44,883 nucleotides of DNA from Lachnospiraceae bacterium (GTDB taxonomy: Bacteria; Bacillota; Clostridia; Lachnospirales; Lachnospiraceae), in the NCBI GenBank assembly GCA_021201665.1, contig JAJQEO010000027.1, positions 1,967-46,849 on the forward strand, written 5' to 3'. The stretch's first letter is position 1; every line of letters begins with the position of its first letter. Below the pieces are notes generated by a model, which saw only the letters and a program-made list of their open reading frames with translations, was not told where the DNA came from and searched no databases. The position numbers and the translations under genes are program-made. Positions 14,674 through 23,105 of this stretch are shown one piece after another.

Positions 14674-16764
14674 ATGAAGTTCTTTTGGGAAATTGATTCA
14701 CATAAGGAGACGGAGACAGGATATATTGTCCGGAAGAGTGCCGGAATGGAAAGCACCAGAATGGAGCGTTCCGGAGCAGAAAATGGTAAAATGAACGGCA
14801 CCGGGGGCTTTTTTCCCGGGGCGGTGCTCTCACGGAGCCTGGCTCTGGCAGTATTTGCCATGCTGTTGTTTTTTTCGCCGGTGATCAGGGCGGACGCGGC
14901 CTGGACGACCACTACGGCGGGAAAGATGTACACGATATCCGAGTCCCCGGGATACGCTACAGGACTTGTGACGATTGGCTCATATAAGTACTATTTTAAC
15001 AGCAAGGGCATCATGCAGACCGGCTTCGTGACGATCAAAGAAAAGCTGTATTATTTCGACACATCGACTGGCCGGATGCAGTATGGCTGGATCACGGTAA
15101 ACGATAAAAAATATTACGCAAATAAGAAGACCGGTGTCCTTTATGTGTCCAAATGGCTGAGTGGAAAGTATTATTTTCAGTCGGACGGATCTCTGGCAGT
15201 CAGCATGTGGGTCGGCAATAAATGGGTCAACGCAAGCGGCAAGTACACAGGCAAGACCAAGACCGGCTTTGTGACACTCGAGGGAAATACCTATTATTAT
15301 AAGAGTGCGACACAGTATGTCACCGGCTGGTTTAAGGTAAGCGGTAAGTATTATTATGCGGATTCGGACGGCATCGTCCAGAAGAGTACATGGATCGGGA
15401 AATGCTATGTAAACAGCAGCGGCGTCCGCGTGACCGGCATGAAAAAGATCGGCTCCAAGACGTACCTGTTCCAGTCAAACGGCAAGATTTATTCCAAGAC
15501 CTGGGTCAAGTATAACGGGAAATATTATTATTGTAATTCCAGCGGCGTTGTTCAGATGAGCAAGTGGCTCACACTCAGCGGGAAGAAATATTATGTCAAT
15601 TCGAGCGGTGTGCGTGTGACCGGCTGGAAGACGATCAGCAAGAAGAAATATTACTTCTCATCGGCAGGCGTGATGCAGACCGGCGTGATCACGGTCAGCA
15701 GCAAGCTTTATTACCTTGGTACAGATGGCGTACTGTTCACCTCCGGCTGGGCGACTTCCAGCTATTACGCGAACAGCAGCGGCGTACTTCTGACCGGGCT
15801 GCAGGCGATTGACGGAGAGATCTATTATTTTAATAAGACGACAGGAAAGAAAGTTACCAACAAGAAGAAGACGGTCAGCGGAGCCACCTACTATTTTGCA
15901 AAGAGCAGCGGCGCCGCAGTCCGCAGCCAGGAGGTGCTGATCAGCGGAAAGTATTATTACTTCGGCGCAGACGGCAAGATGGTGACGAGTACTTATGTTT
16001 ATCAGTACTATTATGGAAGCGACGGCGCGAGGGACGATTCGAAGACGCTGACGGCAGGATGGTACACAACGTCTGCCGGGACCTTTTACCGGAACAGCAA
16101 AGGTCAGAATGTCACCGGCTGGATGTATAAAACCAACAGCGACACAGGCGAGAAGGACAAGTATTATCTTGATCCGGATAACGATGGAGCCATGGTGACC
16201 GGTGTCAAGAAGATTGGCTCGAAGAAGTATTATTTCTACCCTAGCGGAGCGATGGCCACATCTGTCACGATCGCGGTCGGATCGACGGAGTACACGATTA
16301 ATTCCAAGGGCGTGATTACGGCGGAAACCGCGATTACCGTCAGCGGCAGCACGCAGGGCACCGAGATTGCGGCGTTTGCGATCCAGTATGTCGGCAATCC
16401 CTACGTATACGGCGGCACGAGCCTGACAAACGGCGCGGACTGCTCCGGGTTCGTCTATGCGGTATTCGCAAGCTTCAGTATCAAGCTTCTGCGCACCGCG
16501 CAGCAGCAGATGGACGGCCCATCCTCGTCGCAGATTAAATCCGGTTATGCCAAAGGGACGGAGGTCGAGGTGAGCCTTTCGAGCCTGCAGCCGGGAGACC
16601 TGCTCTTCTATGGGTCCGGCAGCACTGCCTCCCACGTGGCGATCTACATCGGCGACGGCAAGATTGTCCACGCAAGCAACTCGCAGCCATACCCGGCCGG
16701 CGGCATCAAGATTTCGGCCTACAATTACAGGACGCCGATCAAGGCCATGCGGTACTGGTCGTAA
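14674..16764 (+). CDS. Secreted NlpC/P60 hydrolase with choline-binding-type repeats
   Basis: This protein has 696 residues from the ATG at 14674 (GGGGA six bases upstream). Starts at 14668 or TTG 14647 are possible. A hydrophobic signal core lies unusually deep (residues ~50-70, ending IRADAA), so a later start at 14791 cannot be excluded. Residues ~75-555 are many ~20-residue aromatic repeats of the cell-wall-binding (choline-binding) type, for example YYFNSKGIMQTGF and KYYYADSDG. The C-terminal ~125 residues are an NlpC/P60 peptidase domain with Cys590 (ADCSGF), His654 (SHVAIYIG) and His666 (VHASN). Such enzymes cleave peptide bonds in peptidoglycan stems. The repeats should anchor the enzyme to cell-wall polymers. 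Likely role: wall turnover or cell separation. Confidence 0.92.
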   Translation: MKFFWEIDSHKETETGYIVRKSAGMESTRMERSGAENGKMNGTGGFFPGAVLSRSLALAVFAMLLFFSPVIRADAAWTTTTAGKMYTISESPGYATGLVTIGSYKYYFNSKGIMQTGFVTIKEKLYYFDTSTGRMQYGWITVNDKKYYANKKTGVLYVSKWLSGKYYFQSDGSLAVSMWVGNKWVNASGKYTGKTKTGFVTLEGNTYYYKSATQYVTGWFKVSGKYYYADSDGIVQKSTWIGKCYVNSSGVRVTGMKKIGSKTYLFQSNGKIYSKTWVKYNGKYYYCNSSGVVQMSKWLTLSGKKYYVNSSGVRVTGWKTISKKKYYFSSAGVMQTGVITVSSKLYYLGTDGVLFTSGWATSSYYANSSGVLLTGLQAIDGEIYYFNKTTGKKVTNKKKTVSGATYYFAKSSGAAVRSQEVLISGKYYYFGADGKMVTSTYVYQYYYGSDGARDDSKTLTAGWYTTSAGTFYRNSKGQNVTGWMYKTNSDTGEKDKYYLDPDNDGAMVTGVKKIGSKKYYFYPSGAMATSVTIAVGSTEYTINSKGVITAETAITVSGSTQGTEIAAFAIQYVGNPYVYGGTSLTNGADCSGFVYAVFASFSIKLLRTAQQQMDGPSSSQIKSGYAKGTEVEVSLSSLQPGDLLFYGSGSTASHVAIYIGDGKIVHASNSQPYPAGGIKISAYNYRTPIKAMRYWS

Positions 16765-16822
16765 GGTCACAAGAGCCTGGCATATAAGAACGTGATATTT
16801 AAGCTGTCTGAGTATAAGGATA

Positions 16823-16856
16823 AAAAAGAAGCAGCATGAGGGCTGCTTCTTTTTTG
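16823..16856. terminator. Strong terminator after the NlpC/P60 gene
   Basis: AAGAAGCAGC-atgagg-GCTGCTTCTTTTTT forms a 10-bp stem, extended by an A-tract pairing with the T-tract, so it may also work on the minus strand. Confidence 0.85.
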
Positions 16857-16924
16857 TCAGCTTTTTCGGGCGGGTTTCGTTGTTCCTGTTTATCTGCCTC
16901 GATTTCATTCGGTCTGCGCTGCGG

Positions 16925-17115
16925 CCGTTGCCTTCTGTAGCGCTGTCTGCTGCGCTTCTGCCTGCTGCGGTTTCTGCGTGCTGCCTGTCTGTGGCTTCTG
17001 CCTGCTGCCTGTTTTGCCTGCGGCGGCTTCCGCCTGTCAGCGGCTTCTACCTGTCAGCGGCTTCTACCTGTCAGCGGCTCCTACCTGTCAGCGGATTCCG
17101 TCTGTCAGCGGTTCT
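16925..17115 (+). repeat. Non-coding repeat tract with a 17-bp core array
   Basis: The gap between the NlpC/P60 terminator and the stop of the Ig-like gene is filled with degenerate CTGCCTG/CTGTCAGCGGCTTC motifs. The best-preserved part is a 17-bp array with units at 17033, 17050, 17067, 17084 and about 17101. Seventeen is not a multiple of three and no gene reads through it. Confidence 0.8.
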
Positions 17116-17160
17116 TGTATGTCTGCGGCAGACTTCTCTCTGCGGCTTCTGTCCGCAGCA

Positions 17161-17853
17161 TCAGTCATCCCCGAATTTACGCTCCAGATAATCCTCGATG
17201 TCGTCCGCGTAATCCTCAACCTCTTCCATCTGGGTCTCAAGCTTGCGGTACTGGCTTTTGGTAAGCTTCCCGGCTTTGTACTTTGCTTCAATTTTATCCT
17301 CCAGAGCGTCCAGCTTATCCTCAACGGCCTCCAGCTGAGCTTCAAACTCTTTGATCTGCTTTCGCAGTGCGGTCCGGGTTGTGGCTGCGGCTGTCTTTTT
17401 CATGGTTGAGTAAATAGTTTTCAGCTCGCTCTTATAAGAAGAAATTTTTTTCTTGTAAGAATTATAAGTGGATGAGCTGCTGGTAGTGGTGCTGGCCTTT
17501 TTCACAGTGATTTTGATGGAAGCGCTGATGCTCGTTCCCTTGATCTTGACCTTGATCGTTGCGGTTCCTGCTCCCATGGCTTTGATTTTTGTGTCGTCGT
17601 CATTCTTTTCCAGCACCTTGATCACGGAAGTATCACTGCTGGTCCAGACGATATTGCTGTCCTTGACCTTTGCCTTCGACGGGGTGATTTTGCTGTCCAG
17701 CTCGATGGTCTCACCGACTGTCATGGAAGAGACGGAGCCCTTGATCGCGATTTTCTCGGGCGACACTGTGGCGGCTGAGACGACGACTGCGCCCGAAAGC
17801 ATCATTGCGGCTGACAATAAGATGGCGATGGTTCTTTTCCATAAATTCTTCAT
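17161..17853 (-). CDS. Secreted protein with one bacterial Ig-like domain and a C-terminal coiled coil
   Basis: This 230-residue protein starts at the ATG at 17853, which has GGAGGA at ideal spacing. Residues 1-28 are a signal peptide ending VVVSAA. Residues ~30-112 are a BIG_2-type Ig-like domain (SMTVGETIELDSKITPS, then IVWTSSDTSVIKV and a GTATIKVK strand). A Ser/Thr linker follows. Residues ~125-225 are highly charged and helical (QIKEFEAQLEAVEDKLDALE), probably coiled coil, ending in an acidic tail. There is no sorting motif, so it is probably released or held by interactions. Its upstream region carries the same GCAATAAA-N13-GCATTATA motif as the nearby ECF sigma operon, so it is likely a target of that sigma factor. 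No enzymatic role is visible. Confidence 0.85.
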   Translation of the reverse strand: MKNLWKRTIAILLSAAMMLSGAVVVSAATVSPEKIAIKGSVSSMTVGETIELDSKITPSKAKVKDSNIVWTSSDTSVIKVLEKNDDDTKIKAMGAGTATIKVKIKGTSISASIKITVKKASTTTSSSSTYNSYKKKISSYKSELKTIYSTMKKTAAATTRTALRKQIKEFEAQLEAVEDKLDALEDKIEAKYKAGKLTKSQYRKLETQMEEVEDYADDIEDYLERKFGDD

Positions 17854-17992
17854 ACTGAATTCCTCCTTCATGTTTTTCGTGCATTGAATGTGTTTGGTTT
17901 CTGCGATTCACTATGATCCCCTGCATTGTTCTGCCGGGAGATTATTTGACCCCGGCATTTTTCAAAAGGGAGACTTTTTGCCTTCTCATTGA

Positions 17993-18021
17993 TATAATGC
18001 ACGGGGTCCGGCGTTTATTGC
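17993..18021 (-). promoter_or_regulatory. Candidate ECF-sigma promoter of the Ig-like gene
   Basis: The minus strand reads GCAATAAA (18021-18014), 13 bp, then GCATTATATCA (from 18000). The same two blocks with the same 13-bp spacing occur at 20077-20105 before the sigma gene, while the spacer sequences differ. It lies ~140 bp upstream of the start codon. Confidence 0.6.
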
Positions 18022-18084
18022 ATGTAAAAAATATTTTTGGGAAATTTTGTAAATTTTCGTGAAATATGGGCAGGAAACAACATG

Positions 18085-19494
18085 CTATCCGGCGGCATTC
18101 TCGTATGAGGCGCGGCTGTACGTATACTCCAGAATTTCTCCGGACACGACGTCAATTTTGTAGTCATATTCATGGTCTTCGGTATAGAATTCCACGTCAT
18201 AGAATTCCTGACCATTTTCATAAGCGGCTACTGTCGAAGAAAATACGATTGCGGTGGCATCCACACCGGCGTGCTCCAGGGCGATTTCCAAAGCCCGCTC
18301 CTCACCGATGCCGGTAATATTCTGACTTTTTTCCAACTCTTCCAGCTCGATGGCGAGCAGCATGTCGTTTTTCCACTCGACCTCCCATTCCAGCAATTCC
18401 CCGGTGGCAGCGTTGATTTCGTATTCGTACTTGCAGGAGCCGATGTAAAATTCTACCTCATAGGTGACGACTCCCGTGTTGTAATCCATACCTATCTGAA
18501 TATACTGCGCTTCCTCTCTGGTTTTATCACTGTATTCAAAAACGAACGCCTCCGCCTCTTCTTCTGTGAGATAGGCTTCGCTGCTGGCGGTTCCCTCAGA
18601 TGAAAGGTCGGTCAGAGTATATTTTTTCGAGGAGATCAGAAGGTTGATCTCGTTGATCGTCATCTGCGCCACGTCGTCCGCAGTCATGCTGGAGGTCTGG
18701 GAAGCGACCTCGACGGCGAGGGTGGCTTTTCCTTCCGAAATCTGATATTTTTCAGCCAGAGCCTCCACATCGGCACTTATACTGGCATTGGTATCACTGA
18801 TTACCGTGCTGAGCACCGCGCCATCCACGGTACTGTCGGAAAAAGCATACCGGGTGCTGCGCATCAGCTCGGACTGTATTTCCTCCCCGGTCTCCCCATT
18901 TTTGCCGGAAATACTAAGGAGTACCGAGTTTTCCTCCTCCGTCAGATAGCCGCTTTGCAGCATGGCGCCGATCAGCGCATTGACGGCGACCGTCACATCG
19001 GTTCCCTTCAGGTCCATGCCTTCCAGGATCTGTTCGCCGTCCTCGTTCAGGGCAGTGGCGGAGAGAACCTTATTTCTGGAATTTAATTCCAGCGAAACGC
19101 TGGGGTTGACGTCCACAGTGACGATGGAGCTCGGCAGAAAGAAAGCAGAATTTGCCAGCCAAAGGCAGAATACCGCAGCAGCAGCTGCCGGGGCGGCGAT
19201 GGCGGCAATCCTTCCGGTTCGGCGTGCAGCGTGCGGACGCGAATTTGAACGCACGGAGTGTGCCATGTGCGGGCGTGAATCTGGACGCACGGAGTGTGCC
19301 ATGTGCGGGCGCGAGTCTGGATGCTCAGGATGTGCGGCCGTGTGTTCACCGGTCAGGCTGTCTTTTGAATGGGCGGCCTGAACACCGTCTGGCGGACATT
19401 CTTCAAAGCCGCATCGTGTCCTCAGAGCATCGTAGCAGTCCGGCGTTGTTTTTCTAAGGAGGTCGGCAAATTCTTGTTCCTGTTTACTGATCAT
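18085..19494 (-). CDS. RsgI-like transmembrane anti-sigma factor with PepSY-type C-terminus
   Basis: This 469-residue protein overlaps the sigma gene by four bases (ATGA), and GGAGGAGA lies upstream. Residues 1-45 are cytoplasmic and presumably bind the sigma factor. Residues ~58-90 are a 12-residue tandem repeat (RPDSRPHMAHSV) encoded by a 36-bp repeat. One membrane helix follows at ~96-119. The start of the outer part (SSIVTVDVNPSVSLELNSR) is characteristic of the middle domain of RsgI-type anti-sigma factors. Two PepSY-like modules end the protein (around 315-385 and 400-465, for example YEVEFYIGSCKYEYEINAATGE). The role is to hold the ECF sigma at the membrane until an outside signal releases it. 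The signal is unknown. Confidence 0.85.
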   Translation of the reverse strand: MISKQEQEFADLLRKTTPDCYDALRTRCGFEECPPDGVQAAHSKDSLTGEHTAAHPEHPDSRPHMAHSVRPDSRPHMAHSVRSNSRPHAARRTGRIAAIAAPAAAAAVFCLWLANSAFFLPSSIVTVDVNPSVSLELNSRNKVLSATALNEDGEQILEGMDLKGTDVTVAVNALIGAMLQSGYLTEEENSVLLSISGKNGETGEEIQSELMRSTRYAFSDSTVDGAVLSTVISDTNASISADVEALAEKYQISEGKATLAVEVASQTSSMTADDVAQMTINEINLLISSKKYTLTDLSSEGTASSEAYLTEEEAEAFVFEYSDKTREEAQYIQIGMDYNTGVVTYEVEFYIGSCKYEYEINAATGELLEWEVEWKNDMLLAIELEELEKSQNITGIGEERALEIALEHAGVDATAIVFSSTVAAYENGQEFYDVEFYTEDHEYDYKIDVVSGEILEYTYSRASYENAAG

Positions 19495-20018
19495 TTTGAT
19501 TCTCCTCCTATGATTTTTCTGAGCTTTGCCAGTGCTCTGTGGTGTTTCGAGAGCACCGTGGACAGTTTCAGGTCAAGCAGCTGCGCGATTTCCCGGTGGC
19601 GCAGATCGCCAAAGCTGTGCAGAACGACGATCTGATATTCCTCGTCGCCCAGTGACTTCAGAGCCGCCTCGAGCACCAGCTTTTCCTCCGGCTGCAGTCC
19701 GGACTGCTCTTCCACCCAGTGTTCCAGCTCGTCTATGGAAACCTCCTGACGTTTTTTCTGGCTACGCAGCTTCATCAGGCAGTGGTTGCGGACAATCGTG
19801 AAAATCCACGACATGGGTTTCCCACCGGGGATATATTGGATCGCCGCGTGGTAGATGGACAGATACGTATCCTGCATGACGTCCTCCGCGTCCTGCGGAT
19901 GCTTTAAAATGGACATGGCAAAGCTGTAGACGGCACTCCTCGTCTCCTCATACAGAGTATGAAAAGCCGTCTCGTCTTTTTGCGCGATCCGTTCAATTAA
20001 CTCATCCAGTTCAGGCAC
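19491..20018 (-). CDS. ECF-type RNA polymerase sigma factor
   Basis: This 175-residue sigma-70 family protein has only regions 2 and 4. Region 2 (residues ~12-80) shows DAEDVMQDTYLSIY and the DNA-melting part PMSWIFTIVRNHCLMKLR. Region 4 (~110-172) has the HTH-like LGDEEYQIVVLHSFGDLRHR then EIAQLLDLKLSTVLSKHHRA. The start is GTG at 20018 with AGGTGA upstream. It is translationally coupled to the anti-sigma gene. The upstream motif shared with the Ig-like gene suggests autoregulation. Size and layout fit ECF sigma factors that respond to envelope conditions. Confidence 0.93.
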   Translation of the reverse strand: MPELDELIERIAQKDETAFHTLYEETRSAVYSFAMSILKHPQDAEDVMQDTYLSIYHAAIQYIPGGKPMSWIFTIVRNHCLMKLRSQKKRQEVSIDELEHWVEEQSGLQPEEKLVLEAALKSLGDEEYQIVVLHSFGDLRHREIAQLLDLKLSTVLSKHHRALAKLRKIIGGESK

Positions 20019-20076
20019 GATGGCTTCACCTGTCTTTCTTTTTCTGATCGATCATCTGCAGGCTTCCCTTTACTGG

Positions 20077-20105
20077 TATAATGCCGGAAAGCCTGATTTT
20101 ATTGC
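20077..20105 (-). promoter_or_regulatory. Candidate autoregulated ECF promoter of the sigma/anti-sigma operon
   Basis: The minus strand reads GCAATAAA (20105-20098), a 13-bp spacer, then GCATTATACCA (from 20084). It lies about 60 bp before the GTG start and matches the motif at 17993-18021 in both blocks and spacing. Confidence 0.6.
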
Positions 20106-20224
20106 GTGCTTTTGACAAAAAGATTAACATAAATATCACGGACGATCAAGAAAACATATTTTCCTGACATATATAAAAAAAGGCTGTCCGGTTCTGAAAT
20201 GCAGAACGATGAATAATTAAGGTA

Positions 20225-21430
20225 TCACAGCAATCGGAATACCTGTTCGGCGGTGCGGGACAGATTTTCCCTTGCGTTCTGCGGATCCATCGCTTCCTCC
20301 AACGTACATACGCCCCGGAGAATAGAGAAAAAAGCGTCGATTCCGGCCTCGTTGCAGGCTTCCGCGCCTGGCGCGACGCTGCCGGCAAACGCGATTACCC
20401 TTGCCCCGTATTTTTTCCCCAGCTTTGCCACACCGATGGGAGCTTTCCCCATGGCGGTCTGGTGATCCAGACGCCCCTCGCCGGTAACGACCACATCGGC
20501 ATTCATTACCTCTTTTTCAAGCTCCACGGCATTCAGGATCAGATCCACTCCTGGCGTCAGCTCGGCGTTCAAAAAGCGCAGGAAAGCAAACCCCAATCCT
20601 CCGGCCGCGCCTGCGCCGGGCATTTCTGCGAGGCGCGGAATGGTGCTGTTTTCTGACCGAAAAGCAGGTGTGTATCCATCACCAGAGAGATTTCTCTCAG
20701 GAGAATTTTTCTCAAAGGAAATTGTTCCGGGTGCGGAAGTGACTACCCGCGCATAATTAGCCATGCCGGCATCGAGCGGCTCCAGCAAATCCTCCGTGAC
20801 GCCCTTCTGGGGACCGTAGATATAAGTGGCGCCCATCGGCCCGCAGAGCGGGTTGGTCACGTCACAGGCCACGCGGAACCGGCATTCCTTCAGGCGAGGC
20901 TCCGCATTTTCCTCAGAAAAGGACGCAATTTTCGCAAGAGCCTGTCCTCCATCTCCAACGTCCTGGCCATTTTGATCCCAAAATTCATAGCCGAGTGCCT
21001 TCAGCATGCCGATGCCGCCGTCGTTCGTGGCACTTCCGCCAATGCCAATGATAAAATCCCTGCATCCGTTTTCGATGGCGTGCAGAATCATTTCTCCGAC
21101 ACCGCGGGTGGTGGCCTTCATGGGATCCCGCACCGGCTCCAGCGTGATTCCGGCTGCGGAAGCCATCTCCATCACGGCAGTCTGGCTTTTGCTCAGATAA
21201 CCATAATAACAATTCACAGGCTTTCCAAAGGGTCCCGTGACACGCAGCGGAACGCGCTCCCCATTCATCCCTTCAATCAGGGCATCTGTGGTGCCCTCTC
21301 CTCCGTCGGCCAGAGGCTTAATGATCACATCAGCGTCTGGCTTTGCTTTTAAAATCCCATCCCGTACGGCTTGCCCCGCTTCCATCGAAGAAAGGCTTCC
21401 CTTCAGTGAATCAATCGCGATAACGGCTTT
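20225..21430 (-). CDS. Glycerate kinase (GarK/GlxK family)
   Basis: This protein has 401 residues from the ATG at 21430, chosen because GGAGGAAC precedes it and the protein then begins MKAVIAIDSLKGSLSS, the family start. Other family marks are KPLADGGEGTTDAL, IIGIGGSATNDGGIGML, ACDVTNPLCGPMGATYIYGP and a PGAGAAGGLGF loop. The enzyme phosphorylates glycerate with ATP. A segment of about 25 residues before PGAGAAGG (around SPERNLSGDGYT) is longer than in the usual ~380-residue members. The D-2-hydroxyacid dehydrogenase encoded divergently nearby could supply glycerate by reducing hydroxypyruvate, which is inference. An inverted repeat GTTCTG/CAGAAC and a T-run (20175-20207) lie after the stop and may end the transcript. 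Confidence 0.93.
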   Translation of the reverse strand, partial: KAVIAIDSLKGSLSSMEAGQAVRDGILKAKPDADVIIKPLADGGEGTTDALIEGMNGERVPLRVTGPFGKPVNCYYGYLSKSQTAVMEMASAAGITLEPVRDPMKATTRGVGEMILHAIENGCRDFIIGIGGSATNDGGIGMLKALGYEFWDQNGQDVGDGGQALAKIASFSEENAEPRLKECRFRVACDVTNPLCGPMGATYIYGPQKGVTEDLLEPLDAGMANYARVVTSAPGTISFEKNSPERNLSGDGYTPAFRSENSTIPRLAEMPGAGAAGGLGFAFLRFLNAELTPGVDLILNAVELEKEVMNADVVVTGEGRLDHQTAMGKAPIGVAKLGKKYGARVIAFAGSVAPGAEACNEAGIDAFFSILRGVCTLEEAMDPQNARENLSRTAEQVFRLL

Positions 21431-21520
21431 CATAAAATGAGTTCCTCCTGCATTTCCCTCCACACTGCATTTGTAACCCCGTGCTTACCCACGTGTCTCG
21501 GCGCACATAATTTTACGATG

Positions 21521-21529
21521 ATTATAGCA
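21521..21529 (-). promoter_or_regulatory. Extended -10 promoter of the glycerate kinase gene
   Basis: The minus strand reads TGCTATAAT, an extended -10 element, about 90 bp upstream of the start codon. The -35 region is weak (TTTTCA at 16 bp). Confidence 0.5.
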
Positions 21530-21582
21530 CAGATTACGCTGTTGAAAAGAAAAAAGAAAAGCACAAAATCAAAGAAAAGCTG

Positions 21583-21611
21583 TTGAGGCTTGTGAATTGT
21601 TGTGATATGAT
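21583..21611 (+). promoter_or_regulatory. Promoter upstream of the AAA-ATPase relic
   Basis: TTGAGG (21583-21588), a 17-bp spacer and TATGAT (21606-21611) face the relic and, beyond it, the dehydrogenase gene, which may now use this promoter. Confidence 0.5.
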
Positions 21612-21692
21612 TTCATGTGATGATTCAAAGACTGACAGACATTGACAGAGGAATTTACAGGCAGTGTGTGATTTTAGGACATGGAGGGAAAG

Positions 21693-21800
21693 ATGGGGCA
21701 AATTTATATAAAAAAGGTAAAGATCAATAAGGTGCGTCATATCAGTCAGGTAGAGATTCCTGTTTCAGAAGAGAGAATGAAACGGAAAAGTGAAGCGTGA
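21693..21800 (+). pseudogene. N-terminal remnant of an AAA-family (RecF/SMC-like) ATPase
   Basis: An ATG at 21693 with GGAGGGAAAG upstream encodes 35 residues beginning MGQIYIKKVKINKVRHISQV and ending in a stop at 21798. This is the typical first strand pair of AAA_23/RecF-like ATPases (IxIKKVxIxxFRxI), which normally continue to LTGKNGSGKT. Everything from the P-loop onward is missing; after the stop come short degenerate AGATGAAA-type repeats. It looks like the stump of a deleted gene. Confidence 0.55.
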
Positions 21801-21931
21801 AGATGAAACATAAAGATGAAATGTGAAGATGAGATGTGAAAATAAATCATGTAAACGAGACAGGAACGGAACCGTACTCAGATAGTTCGCTCGGGAAAAA
21901 GGATGATACAAACAGAAAGGCGATACAGACG

Positions 21932-23104
21932 ATGAAAGCAATCTTAATAGGAAACCGGGAGCGTTTTGAGAAATTCTATCCAGACACGCCGTTCGCGAAC
22001 GCAGTGGAGAAAGTATACTTTTCGCTGGAGCAGGCGCGGGCTTTGGGAGAAATACCGCTGGAGACTCAGTCAGCGAAAAAATCGCCTTCAGGAGAATGCG
22101 ACGAAGGAAAAACATTGGCGGAAGCACAGCCGGCAAGAGAATCGTCGGCGGAAGCGCGGCCGGCAGGAGAAGCATCGGCGGAAGCACAGCCGGCAAGAGA
22201 ATCGTCGGCAGAAATCCAGTCAGCGAAATTGTTGGCAGAGGCCCGCGACGCCGAATTCCTGGCGGCGGACGCCATCGCGCAGGTACCGGAAAGCCTGATC
22301 GCGCAGCTGCCATTCCTGAAAATCATCCACTCCGAGGGCGTAGCCTACAATGGTATCGACTGCGGCGCGGCGGCCAGAAGAAACATCTACGTCTGCAACA
22401 ACCGCGGCATAAACGCGGACGCAGTCGCGGAACAGACCATCCTGCTGATGCTCGGCCTGCTGCGGGGCGTGACCGCAGGGGACGCGGCCGTCCGCGCGGG
22501 CAATCAGATCCGGCGAAAAGAATATATGATGGTCAACGGTATTCGTGAGCTCGGCGAGTGCCGCATCGGCCTGCTCGGATTTGGAGACATCGCAAAAGCC
22601 ACCGCCAGAAGGCTCTCAGCGTTTGGCTGCGAGGTCTGCTACCATGCGACCCGCCGCAAAACTCCCAATCTGGAAGCCGAATACGGCGTCACCTGGCTGG
22701 AAAGTGACGAACTGCTGGAAACCAGCGATATCATCAGCCTGCATATCCCGGTGACACCCGAGACGACAGGCATGGTAAACGAAGAATTCCTGAAAAGGAT
22801 GAGGCGCGACGCTTTCCTGATCAACACATCGCGCGGCGAAATCGTAGAAAACGCAGCCCTCTGCAAAGCCCTCATGGAAGGATGGATCGCCGGAGCCGGA
22901 CTGGACACCGTCGCCCCCGAGCCGGTGGCCGCGGATCATCCGCTGCTGCATCTGCCTGCGGAGGCCTCAGGCCGCCTCCTTTTCTCGCCCCACATCGGCG
23001 GCGTCACCACCGGCGTCTTCCGCAAAGCCCACCGCAACATCTGGACCGCCTTCGAGCAGGTCAGCAAAGGAGAACGGCCGGTGAATGTGGTAAATGGGGT
23101 ATAA
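21932..23104 (+). CDS. D-isomer-specific 2-hydroxyacid dehydrogenase with internal repeat insertion
   Basis: This protein has 390 residues from the ATG at 21932 (MKAILIGNRERF); a GTG at 21836 would add 32 residues unlike the family. Family marks are IHSEGVAYNGID, the NAD-binding GLLGFGDIAKA (from residue 213), the catalytic Arg in NTSRGEI, the Glu in APEPVAADHP and the His in SPHIGGVTTG. It should reduce a 2-keto acid (for example hydroxypyruvate or phenylpyruvate type) with NAD(P)H; the substrate is unknown. Residues ~63-110 are a ten-residue tandem repeat (AEAQPARESS and variants) inserted in the N-terminal half of the substrate domain, encoded by a 30-bp minisatellite. The gene ends one base from the convergent LytTR gene. 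Confidence 0.88.
   Translation: MKAILIGNRERFEKFYPDTPFANAVEKVYFSLEQARALGEIPLETQSAKKSPSGECDEGKTLAEAQPARESSAEARPAGEASAEAQPARESSAEIQSAKLLAEARDAEFLAADAIAQVPESLIAQLPFLKIIHSEGVAYNGIDCGAAARRNIYVCNNRGINADAVAEQTILLMLGLLRGVTAGDAAVRAGNQIRRKEYMMVNGIRELGECRIGLLGFGDIAKATARRLSAFGCEVCYHATRRKTPNLEAEYGVTWLESDELLETSDIISLHIPVTPETTGMVNEEFLKRMRRDAFLINTSRGEIVENAALCKALMEGWIAGAGLDTVAPEPVAADHPLLHLPAEASGRLLFSPHIGGVTTGVFRKAHRNIWTAFEQVSKGERPVNVVNGV
22110..22239 (+). repeat. 30-bp coding minisatellite in the dehydrogenase gene
   Basis: Units of 30 bp (GCGGAAGCACAGCCGGCAAG plus ten bases) begin near 22120, 22150, 22180 and 22210, with the first and third nearly identical. The frame is preserved. Confidence 0.85.
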
Positions 23105-23105
23105 C

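Noticed and set aside
15658..16908. 416-codon antisense frame opposite the NlpC/P60 gene
   Set aside because: It is a by-product of codon bias over choline-binding repeats; the sense strand has clear signal, repeat and catalytic motifs.
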